From Bacteroidota bacterium (lineage in GTDB: Bacteria; Bacteroidota; Bacteroidia; Chitinophagales; Chitinophagaceae), in assembly GCA_023412975.1 (NCBI GenBank), contig JAEZRB010000014.1, positions 1 to 9,692 on the forward strand: DNA of 9,692 nucleotides, written 5' to 3'. Made by a program: the position numbers and the translations under genes. The notes beneath the pieces are model-generated. The model saw nothing but the letters and a program-made list of their open reading frames with translations. It searched no databases and was not told the DNA's origin. Positions 1-6,842 of the stretch are shown here, piece after piece (positions within the stretch are counted from its first letter, which is position 1; each line of letters starts with the position of its first letter).

Positions 1-2027
1 CCTCCCAGTCGACCCTGGTTTGTTGTATTGCTTTCCTGCACGGTATTCCTACCCACCAGGTTGGTCCAGGTTCCATTCATGCCGTCGGTGCTATTGGTAG
101 ATATCTGCAGACGAAGGATATCCCTGAAATTCTCTGCCCTATGCCTGGTCCAGAAACTGATATAAGCGGTAGTTGCATTTGACAGATCGAATGGATTTTT
201 TGTAGCGGCAATCCTGGTGCTGCTACTGGTATAATTGCCAGATGGTGATTCGGTGAGTGCACGTGATGAGTTGAAACCGCTTGAAGAAATATAACCCCAC
301 CCACTCGATACTTCCCAATTGGTGCTCACCGTGCCGGTTTCCATATCGTCAGAAAAGAGCGTAACTGGATTATATATCTTGGTAACCGTATCATATATCG
401 TGATACCGCCGGTTTGCACCCGCCAGACAAATTTTATTCTCTGACCATTCCCCAATCCTGGCGGAAATGTAACTGGCACTGAACCCGAGTAAGTATCATA
501 ATAAACCGGAAGACTATTGATCGTATCCGCTTTGGTAGACCCGATATTCTGTAAAGGGATCAGGTTGACGATGACCGGTTCATCGCCGATGCCGATGCGC
601 TGGATATTAAAACGCATTACTGAATCGGTGCTACTTACTGCAATGTCATTGAGATCCTGCAGGTCTACATAGGAACCCGCGGCAAAAGCCAGTTGCATAT
701 TCTGAAAGCAGAGATTCTTACATAGTTCGATGATCTGTGAACTGGGCGCCCAGAATCCTCCGCCGCCGGCCTCACCAGTCATACCATAGACTTTACCCTT
801 TTTATTCGGTTCACCAGGATATGATTCGATATCACCCAGCAGCCACCAATCCTTCGCACCGCCGGCCACTTCGTATTGTACCGTAGCGTAGCTATCACCC
901 GCCCGGTGTCCATTGTATTTTCCCATTAAGGCAGGAATGAAAGTATAGAAATGCCGGTCGAGCGTGGGCATGGTATGATAACTTCTTCTGCCAAATGGTA
1001 GAGAGTAATAGGGGCCTGAGCAATGCTGATCAAATGCTGCCACAAAATTTCTTGAATAGCAAAAATCCCTGATAGCCTGTGTTTCGGGTTCGGAAAATGC
1101 ACCCGAACCCCAATAAGTCTCATAAGAAGGAACATTAGACCCACAACTCGAGGATGCACCTGCACAATCATTCCAGTCTACACCATAGTTACGATTCAGG
1201 TCCACACCTTTTTGCCCCGAAATATCCGAACCTACATTCCTGCGGTTCTTTCGTTGCATACCACCACCGCTCGGGTTATTCGTCTGGTTGTACACATAGC
1301 CATCAGGATTCACGCAGGGAACGATAAATATCTCGCGGTTGTTGACAAGCTCTGTCACTGACTGAATGACGCCATAATTCTGCGCAAGATATTGCGCAAA
1401 GAATATCAGGCTGGTACCTGTGATCGCTTCCCTGGCATGCTGTAGCCCGAGATAAAGCACCTCTGGTTCCTCTTCATCACTTGTTACGTTGTCGGAAATT
1501 TTTATGCACCAGATATCCCTGCCTTCCACCGACAAACCTATCGAAGTCTTTTGAACAAGGTTAGGAAATGCGGCTACCAGTTCATCCATCTTGTTATTCA
1601 TCTGCGAAAAAGTATAGTACCCACCCATGCTGCCGGGTGGCAGACCGTTGGTTGAAAAAAAAGAAGGCGTACTGATAAAATCCTTTATCGTCTGACCAGA
1701 TGTCTCGTAGGCAACACGATTACCGGTACGAGCCTGTTCAAAAAATAATTTGCTTTGCTCCTGGAAATGTTTAGTCACGTCCTCCACCATTATTTCGACA
1801 TGATGTCCTGCCGCTCGCAATTTGGCTATTGCATGTTCGCTGATCTCAGCAACTATTCCGTCAGTGGTGGAATTGAAATGGTCAGCTTCCATGAGATTGA
1901 TCACAGACTGGCGTTCTGCTTCGCTTTCAGGAAGCCTGATCCTGATCTTACTGTATTTCGCCTGGCTGGTGGCATGAAGTGAAAACAACAGAAGCAGGGC
2001 AAGGATAAAGGATTGAATGGTGCTCAT
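1..2027 (-). CDS. Secreted M14 zinc carboxypeptidase with immune-inhibitor-A/MAM-like domain (C-terminus outside window)
   Basis: Exported metallocarboxypeptidase expected to remove C-terminal amino acids from peptides outside the cytoplasm. The frame is open from the ATG at 2027 to the window edge (675 residues), so the 3' end is missing. Residues 1-22 form a signal peptide (hydrophobic LALLLLFS core, likely cut after SQA). The peptidase domain spans about 135-450. HARE at 197-200 supplies the first zinc ligands (H197, E200), NPDG is at 240-243, and DLNRNY at 276-281 matches the substrate-binding Asn-Arg pair of carboxypeptidase A. H335 (in FDQHCSG) fits the third zinc ligand and E419 (in MTGEAGG) the catalytic glutamate, so the active site looks intact. 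From about 557 (FSDDMETG) the sequence resembles the MAM-like domain of immune inhibitor A peptidases. Large proteins of this type in Bacteroidota often end in a type IX secretion sorting domain, which would lie outside the window. The gene is divergent from the sulfatase gene. No Shine-Dalgarno is evident. Substrate specificity cannot be read. Confidence 0.93.
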   Translation of the reverse strand, partial: MSTIQSFILALLLLFSLHATSQAKYSKIRIRLPESEAERQSVINLMEADHFNSTTDGIVAEISEHAIAKLRAAGHHVEIMVEDVTKHFQEQSKLFFEQARTGNRVAYETSGQTIKDFISTPSFFSTNGLPPGSMGGYYTFSQMNNKMDELVAAFPNLVQKTSIGLSVEGRDIWCIKISDNVTSDEEEPEVLYLGLQHAREAITGTSLIFFAQYLAQNYGVIQSVTELVNNREIFIVPCVNPDGYVYNQTNNPSGGGMQRKNRRNVGSDISGQKGVDLNRNYGVDWNDCAGASSSCGSNVPSYETYWGSGAFSEPETQAIRDFCYSRNFVAAFDQHCSGPYYSLPFGRRSYHTMPTLDRHFYTFIPALMGKYNGHRAGDSYATVQYEVAGGAKDWWLLGDIESYPGEPNKKGKVYGMTGEAGGGGFWAPSSQIIELCKNLCFQNMQLAFAAGSYVDLQDLNDIAVSSTDSVMRFNIQRIGIGDEPVIVNLIPLQNIGSTKADTINSLPVYYDTYSGSVPVTFPPGLGNGQRIKFVWRVQTGGITIYDTVTKIYNPVTLFSDDMETGTVSTNWEVSSGWGYISSSGFNSSRALTESPSGNYTSSSTRIAATKNPFDLSNATTAYISFWTRHRAENFRDILRLQISTNSTDGMNGTWTNLVGRNTVQESNTTNQGRLG

Positions 2028-2041
2028 AACATTTTGTTTTT

Positions 2042-2055
2042 CCGGTTTCAACCGG
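2042..2055. repeat. 14-bp palindrome just upstream of the carboxypeptidase start
   Basis: CCGGTTTCAACCGG is an inverted repeat with perfect 6-bp arms around a central TC. It ends 14 bp before the carboxypeptidase start codon, so it could be an operator or a small hairpin in the mRNA leader. GC-rich arms in an otherwise AT-rich intergenic region make it visible, but a short dyad like this can arise by chance. Its role is inferred only from position. Confidence 0.35.
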
Positions 2056-2173
2056 TTTACAAATGGTAATATCTCATTTGAAAGTAATAGGTGAATGCAA
2101 ATTGTACAAGGGGAAATATCCTGTAGTTATCCCGCTTTATTTGAAGAATTTTATACTGACATCGGACATTCGG

Positions 2174-2192
2174 TACGCGGGTATATACGCGG
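2174..2192. repeat. Tandem direct repeat TACGCGG
   Basis: TACGCGG occurs twice (2174-2180 and 2186-2192), separated by GTATA, so the copies repeat every 12 bp, about one helical turn. It lies in the divergent intergenic region about 90 bp upstream of the sulfatase start. Such an arrangement would suit a regulator binding one face of the DNA, but no known regulator motif is recognised and chance is possible. Confidence 0.25.
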
Positions 2193-2215
2193 AAAGTAGG
2201 GGTATTTTACTTTCC
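2191..2215. repeat. 8-bp inverted repeat upstream of the sulfatase gene (possible operator)
   Basis: GGAAAGTA (2191-2198) and TACTTTCC (2208-2215) are perfect inverted repeats with a 9-bp spacer. The dyad ends 65 bp before the sulfatase start codon. It has no following T-tract on either strand, so it does not look like an intrinsic terminator. Position and spacing suit a dimeric regulator site. It directly abuts the TACGCGG repeat. Confidence 0.35.
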
Positions 2216-2246
2216 CTAAGAAACTCCCCCAATTTTACAAATCCCA

Positions 2247-2254
2247 TATCTTTA
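2247..2254 (+). promoter_or_regulatory. Possible -7 promoter element for the sulfatase gene
   Basis: TATCTTTA resembles the Bacteroidota -7 consensus TAnnTTTG except for the last base, and lies 26 bp upstream of the sulfatase ATG. No convincing TTTG -33 element is seen at the usual spacing, so this is a weak candidate that transcript 5'-end mapping could overturn. No other part of the 253-bp intergenic region gives a better match. Confidence 0.22.
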
Positions 2255-2280
2255 ACACATAAACTCTCATTCTCAACACT

Positions 2281-3825
2281 ATGCGGTTAGTTTTTATTGT
2301 TTTGTTATTTGCGGTCAACGGATTTGCTCAGCAAAAACCCAATATTATCTATATCATGAGCGACGATCATGACAACGACGCGATCAGCGCTTATAACCCC
2401 CAATTCATTCAAACTCCGCATATAGACAGGCTGGCGCGGGAAGGGATAAAATTCAATAAGGCTTTTGTGGGCAACTCGATTTGCTCGCCGGCGAGAGCTA
2501 CTTTGCTCACCGGGCAACATTCACACAAAAACGGAGTGAAAGATAACCGCACACCATTTGATTCCTCTAAAAACACTTTACCTAAGGTATTGCAGAAAGC
2601 AGGTTATCAAACTGCCCTGATCGGGAAATGGCATCTTCATTCTTACCCATCCGGTTTCGATTACTGGAAAATTCTACCGGGCATGGGACAATATTTCAAC
2701 ACATCGATCATTAAAATGTCGGGTGATACGATCCGGGAAGCAGGGTATGCTACCGATGTGCTGACCGATAATGCCCTCCACTGGTTGGAGGCGCGTGATA
2801 AAACAAAACCGTTCGTTTTATTCTTCCATCATAAAGCGCCCCACCGCTACTTTTTCCCTGCGCTGAAATATCTAGAACAATTTCGCACCAAAGTCTTTCC
2901 TGAGCCATCCAGCCTTTACCTGGATACCAACGGTCGGGGAACCGCCTGGGCCAGGCAGACGATGGGTATCCTGCCAGATATGGAATTGTGCAGCGATCTG
3001 AAAATTGACCCGCAATACCTGATGGACATTCCTGAATTAAAACCATCTGAACTGCAGATCAATTACTACAACGCAATCATGAACCGCGTGCCGGCAGATC
3101 AAAGAAAGAGATACGAAGAGATCTTCGCCGAACGTGGAAAGTTGATTCGTGAAAAAAACCTGAGGGGAAAGGAACTTTTAAAATACAAATACCAATGGTA
3201 TATGCAGGACTATATGGCCTGTATCGCATCTATTGATGAAAGTATCGGTCGTTTACTCGACTATCTCGACAAAGAAAATATGAGTTCGAATACCGCCGTG
3301 ATCTATACCAGTGACCAGGGATTTTACCTGGGTGAGAACGGGTGGTTTGATAAACGTTTTGCTTATGATGTGTCTATGCAAACGCCACTGCTGGTCAGGT
3401 GGCCCGGTCATATCAAACCTGGAACAGTAACCGATGCGATGGTGCAGAATATTGATTTCGCTCCCACAATCCTTGGCATGGTGGGATTAAAAACGCCTGA
3501 CTGGATGCAGGGATTGGACCTCACTCCCCTATTGACCGGCAAGCAAACAAAACTCCCAAGGGAGTATCTTTATTATCACTACTACGAATTTGTACGTGAC
3601 CATACCGTCATCCCACATATCGCCATCCGAAGTCGCGACCATAAACTGATTTACTTTTATACCGTAAACGAATGGCAGCTTTATGACCTGCAAAAAGATC
3701 CAGTCGAATTGAACAACCTGATCAATTCAGCGGACCATCAGAGTTTATTTCAAAAGCTCCGCCAGGAAATGATACGTCTCCGGGACAAATATGATGACCA
3801 CGAACCGGCTGGCGAGTTAAATTGA
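2281..3825 (+). CDS. Secreted S1-family sulfatase (arylsulfatase superfamily)
   Basis: Predicted exported sulfatase that hydrolyses sulfate esters, probably on a glycan. Complete at 514 residues, within the usual size for the family. Residues 1-16 are a signal peptide (cut likely after GFA, before QQKP). The alkaline-phosphatase-like core begins with NIIYIMSDDHD, giving metal ligands D28 and D29. CSPAR at 68-72 is the C-x-P-x-R signature, with C68 the residue converted to formylglycine. GKWHL gives K116 and H118, HHKAPH gives K185 and H188, and TSDQG gives D345/Q346 as the remaining metal ligands, with K358 in WFDKR following. All key residues are present. The C-terminal region (from about 435) has the IAIRSRDHKLIYFY and WQLYDLQKDP pattern of the C-terminal subdomain common in Bacteroidota sulfatases. 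The general layout recalls glycan 6-O-sulfatases, but the S1 subfamily and substrate cannot be fixed from sequence reading. No formylglycine-generating enzyme is encoded here, so activation must come from elsewhere in the genome. Monocistronic; it converges on the small lipoprotein gene. Confidence 0.93.
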   Translation: MRLVFIVLLFAVNGFAQQKPNIIYIMSDDHDNDAISAYNPQFIQTPHIDRLAREGIKFNKAFVGNSICSPARATLLTGQHSHKNGVKDNRTPFDSSKNTLPKVLQKAGYQTALIGKWHLHSYPSGFDYWKILPGMGQYFNTSIIKMSGDTIREAGYATDVLTDNALHWLEARDKTKPFVLFFHHKAPHRYFFPALKYLEQFRTKVFPEPSSLYLDTNGRGTAWARQTMGILPDMELCSDLKIDPQYLMDIPELKPSELQINYYNAIMNRVPADQRKRYEEIFAERGKLIREKNLRGKELLKYKYQWYMQDYMACIASIDESIGRLLDYLDKENMSSNTAVIYTSDQGFYLGENGWFDKRFAYDVSMQTPLLVRWPGHIKPGTVTDAMVQNIDFAPTILGMVGLKTPDWMQGLDLTPLLTGKQTKLPREYLYYHYYEFVRDHTVIPHIAIRSRDHKLIYFYTVNEWQLYDLQKDPVELNNLINSADHQSLFQKLRQEMIRLRDKYDDHEPAGELN

Positions 3826-3844
3826 TAGCCTTAATAGTCAAATT

Positions 3845-4342
3845 CTAAAGCACGCAGGGTACTTTGCGGAATGGCTGACTATTATCAAATTTCAAATTAT
3901 CAGGGTTTGCAAAAAGCGTCGTATCATTTCTTTGTGTGAGTTCACCAGTCGCGGGCAAAAGTTCGTCGCCATTTACTTTCCAGGCTACTTCACGTACGGA
4001 TACGACTCCCTCCGATTTAAAAAGATACCAGCCCCTGATGATATCACCTGTAAGATCAGCCTGGACAGTGCCATCATTACGATCTTTTTCGAAGATCCGG
4101 TACGAAAGCGAACCGCTTACGCTATTCGATTTGGCTTCAAGCTGGAGGCTTGCTGTGTCCTTCCCATTGATCTGTGTAAAACAACCTGTAGGAACGGTAT
4201 CAGTTTTTACAAACTCTACCGCTTTGGTAGTATCCTGAATAACGCCATTCTCCGAAGTTGAGGCTTCGTCATTACAGGATGTAAATAGGATGGCCAGTAC
4301 AGTTAAAACTTTTATACGTATGGTCATAACTATCATTTTCAT
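3845..4342 (-). CDS. Small lipoprotein of unknown function, last gene of the receptor cluster
   Basis: Predicted 165-residue lipoprotein. A signal peptide with lipobox FTSC places the lipidated cysteine at C23. It is followed by NDE, an acidic start resembling the surface-export signals of Bacteroidota lipoproteins, so surface exposure is possible but inferred. The mature part has a low-complexity Thr/Ser/Glu linker, then a compact domain (about 50-165) that starts with TGCF (C54) and ends with PCVL (C163). These two cysteines could form a disulfide closing the domain. The pattern GKDTASLQL, SYRIFEKDRNDGT and SEGVVSVREV is familiar from uncharacterised small Bacteroidota lipoproteins, but I know no function for them. 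In-frame alternative starts exist at residues 3 and 6, so the exact start is uncertain; each leaves the lipobox intact. It lies 60 bp downstream of the MG2-type gene on the same strand and converges on the sulfatase gene with a 19-bp gap. Confidence 0.82.
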   Translation of the reverse strand: MKMIVMTIRIKVLTVLAILFTSCNDEASTSENGVIQDTTKAVEFVKTDTVPTGCFTQINGKDTASLQLEAKSNSVSGSLSYRIFEKDRNDGTVQADLTGDIIRGWYLFKSEGVVSVREVAWKVNGDELLPATGELTQRNDTTLFANPDNLKFDNSQPFRKVPCVL

Positions 4343-4362
4343 TTATACATGAAATAGTTATG
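4325..4362 (-). promoter_or_regulatory. Inverted repeat / hairpin spanning the small lipoprotein start codon
   Basis: CATAACTAT (4325-4333) and ATAGTTATG (4354-4362) are perfect 9-bp inverted repeats. Inside them TTCAT (4338-4342) pairs with ATGAA (4349-4353) around a 6-nt loop. In the mRNA this gives a hairpin with a 9-bp outer stem, a 4-nt one-sided bulge and a 5-bp inner stem. The annotated AUG sits in the inner stem, the second in-frame AUG in the bulge, and the third in the outer stem, so the structure could limit translation initiation. The stem is AT-rich and only moderately stable; function is inferred. Confidence 0.4.
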
Positions 4363-4402
4363 CCAGAATTGGCCGCACAGGAAAGCCAACCTTGATCGGC
4401 AA

Positions 4403-6796
4403 TTATTTTACTGTAAATGAATGGATCGCGAACACAGGTTGGCCATTGCTGCCGATTCCCTGCAATACTACTTTGAATTGACCGCTTTGATCTGATGTGT
4501 AAAACTGTACACCATTCTTCCCGGGTGTCAGCCATGGAGACCAGTACAATGTACTGCGCAGATCCGGAATTCGCTTTGAACGCTCGCTGCCGGACTCATA
4601 AGAAGGTGAGTAAAACTCCCGCTGCAGTTGCAGCCCTTCATAATCTACCGCAATCAGACCCGGTGTTAATTCGAAGCCATCAAATTTTCCCTGGTAAGTT
4701 TCAAAACTGGCTACTCCCCTATAATTGAGAGTTCCTACGAAGTATCGCCTGGGGACAATATCAAGCTTTTTAACTTTCAACGGATCATAATCAAAAATCT
4801 TATTCGGGTCTGTAAAAGGTACGCCATCCACCATCACCAACATTTGATCATTAAAAACTGTCCTGGATACTTCGTCGTAGATGGTCATATAAAGCTTGCC
4901 GTTTCGCAGTGTTACATTAATCGGAGCAACATATTCCCGCAATACTTCCTCCATCGTGGTGAATCGCTTATAATCGTCGAGACGATAGCTAAATTCAGCT
5001 TTACCAAAAAACGGCATTGTATCGCTTAATGCAGGTGGCTGGAAACGGCGGATACTATCGACAACATACACATTCTGTGTTTGCATGGCGATGCTTTTGC
5101 CTTTCAGTTTCTGCTCGTGCTCTCGTGAAAGCCGGAGCGATGGTAGTTGGTTATTATAAGACTCCTCTGAAAATGGCGTTAGAATGTCAATACGATAAGT
5201 GCCAGGTGCCGCGCCAGGAACCTGTGGAATGATCTCGCCCGGACCATAGTAATCGCGTGCATTGAGATAAGCGATGCCTTCGCTGTTTGTCCTGGCAGCA
5301 GATAAACCAAAAGGGCTGGTTGGATATGAAAGCAAACAACTAATATTAGCAGCAGGTTTTCCCGAATTCGCTTCCGTTATCTTGACAGCTACCAGGTGTC
5401 CGCCATATTCAGGCAAAAACAAAGGTGTAGTGGTCCTGGCTGGCTGTAGTAGTTTTTCCCAGCGAAAACGACGCCAGCCATGTGTCATCAACAATCCATC
5501 AATCGCTTCGCCGGTTTTATCTTCCCCCGAAAAATAATACCCCGGCGACTCCACAAAACCGCGAAGGTCTGAGCTAAGCCATAAATAACTTGCGATATCG
5601 TCATCCGAACTTTGCAATGAATCGACCTGGAATACGGCAACAGAAAAATTATTGGCAGCGATATTTGATTGTCCGGGTTTGATCGCCAGGTCTACCTTCT
5701 GGCGTTTCCCGTATTCCGCTTTATCACTCGCTATGCTAACCATAGAATTTGAAGCGGGATTCTTAAACACCAGGCGCTCGCAAACTGGCTGTTGGTCTTT
5801 ATTAAAAAGAGTGAAATGGCTTACCCCATCGCCGAGTTTTGATTTGTCGATATAAAAAACCAGGTCAGACTCATAATTGATAAATCCAGGCTCGGCGACC
5901 TTCAACACCTGCCGCGTATGTCCTATCAAAAAAACTTTCTCGCCGCGCACACCTGGCTCGGCCCCCCTGGCCTGGATACGAACTTTAAAACGTCCATCTT
6001 TATTATCAGTTATATTCATGACATATCCCTGTGTATATACGGCAGGAATAGAATGATTAAATGACTTTCCATCTGGCAAATAAATAGTGGCTACATACTG
6101 ACGGTCAGGCTGGGGTTTGAAAATAAAACTGCCGATACCAAACTTATGCGTAGAAAAATGGCTGACAGTGTCACCGCGATCATCGGCAATGATGCCACGG
6201 GCATCAAGACCTTTGCCATATTGATCAGCGACCTTGAAAGCCAGCTTCGTTTCTATTCCACTTACCAGGTTGCCACCCTCAGGGAAAAAAGCCGCTGTTA
6301 CACGAACAGAATCGACCCTGGCGCCTGCCTCTACCGGTTTGATCGTATTAACGATGGTTATGCTTTTCTCAAAAAACGCAAGTGCGCCTTCGTTCTTCAT
6401 CCAGTTCGTATAAGCCCTCAAAATATAGTTGTCTGAATTTAAAGAAAGGGGCAAATAAAACGACCCTGCACCACCCAATTCTGAGAGCGTCAGCTTTGCC
6501 TGGGCTACGGGCTTTTTTGTACGATCAAGAATTTCTACATAAGCGGTCTTGCTAATATCTGAAGGAAGATGTGTTGCGCCGTCAACATAGTAAACTTTAA
6601 ACCAGACGATCTCACCTGCCAGGTAATAATTTTTATCAGTATGCAGGTATATTTTCTCTTTTGCAGCATCCCGGCTGTTTGTTTCAAACTGGCGGACGAT
6701 TCGGTTCATTTGTTCGTCCTGCGCTGATACATTTGCACACCATATCAAAACAGTAAGCAACAATGGGAAAAATAAACGGAGCTTAAACATTATCAT
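4403..6796 (-). CDS. Exported MG2-domain protein with barrel-less TonB-plug-like module
   Basis: Large exported protein (797 residues) of a family common in Bacteroidota and often annotated as an MG2 domain or 'TonB receptor plug' protein; its molecular role is not established. Residues 1-25 form a signal peptide cut near VSA/QDE. EKIYLHTDKNYYLAGE at about 47-62 opens a macroglobulin-like MG2 domain reaching to about 150. More beta-rich Ig-like segments follow. About 463-550 resembles a carboxypeptidase-regulatory-like fold. About 610-715 resembles a TonB receptor plug (LVMVDGVPF near 653-661, KVKKLDIVPRRY, then a YRGVASFETYQG strand), but no beta-barrel follows. The C-terminus (about 740-797, LYWSPWL ... 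GQFKVVLQGIGSNG) is another beta domain. No thioester CxEQ motif was seen, so it is not a classical alpha-2-macroglobulin trap. It lies 46 bp after the DUF4249 gene and 60 bp before the small lipoprotein gene, suggesting co-transcription. The second ATG (residue 3) is an alternative start. A role as a periplasmic or surface partner of the receptor is inferred from context. Confidence 0.85.
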   Translation of the reverse strand: MIMFKLRLFFPLLLTVLIWCANVSAQDEQMNRIVRQFETNSRDAAKEKIYLHTDKNYYLAGEIVWFKVYYVDGATHLPSDISKTAYVEILDRTKKPVAQAKLTLSELGGAGSFYLPLSLNSDNYILRAYTNWMKNEGALAFFEKSITIVNTIKPVEAGARVDSVRVTAAFFPEGGNLVSGIETKLAFKVADQYGKGLDARGIIADDRGDTVSHFSTHKFGIGSFIFKPQPDRQYVATIYLPDGKSFNHSIPAVYTQGYVMNITDNKDGRFKVRIQARGAEPGVRGEKVFLIGHTRQVLKVAEPGFINYESDLVFYIDKSKLGDGVSHFTLFNKDQQPVCERLVFKNPASNSMVSIASDKAEYGKRQKVDLAIKPGQSNIAANNFSVAVFQVDSLQSSDDDIASYLWLSSDLRGFVESPGYYFSGEDKTGEAIDGLLMTHGWRRFRWEKLLQPARTTTPLFLPEYGGHLVAVKITEANSGKPAANISCLLSYPTSPFGLSAARTNSEGIAYLNARDYYGPGEIIPQVPGAAPGTYRIDILTPFSEESYNNQLPSLRLSREHEQKLKGKSIAMQTQNVYVVDSIRRFQPPALSDTMPFFGKAEFSYRLDDYKRFTTMEEVLREYVAPINVTLRNGKLYMTIYDEVSRTVFNDQMLVMVDGVPFTDPNKIFDYDPLKVKKLDIVPRRYFVGTLNYRGVASFETYQGKFDGFELTPGLIAVDYEGLQLQREFYSPSYESGSERSKRIPDLRSTLYWSPWLTPGKNGVQFYTSDQSGQFKVVLQGIGSNGQPVFAIHSFTVK

Positions 6797-6842
6797 CTTT
6801 GTTTGTAACGAAAAAATTATATCTGCCAGGGATCGGTCTTTC

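Noticed and set aside
2063..2290. Plus-strand 75-codon open frame in the divergent intergenic region
   Set aside because: It overlaps the sulfatase start in another frame, has no recognisable domain or signal and crosses the repeats and putative promoter; it looks like a chance open frame.
2750..3046. Minus-strand 98-codon open frame inside the sulfatase gene
   Set aside because: It is antisense to a region of the sulfatase core with no coding signature of its own.
3932..4261. Two plus-strand open frames of about 100 codons opposite the small lipoprotein gene
   Set aside because: They are antisense to a gene with a clear lipobox and familiar family pattern, and their translations show no domain or export signal.
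4369..4389. TTGGC...GCCAA stem between the MG2-type and small lipoprotein genes as a terminator
   Set aside because: Only 5-bp arms with a long loop and no following T-run; too weak to call.
4403..6796. MG2 protein as a true bacterial alpha-2-macroglobulin
   Set aside because: No CxEQ thioester motif was found, the length is about half that of such proteins, and the C-terminal half is plug-like instead.
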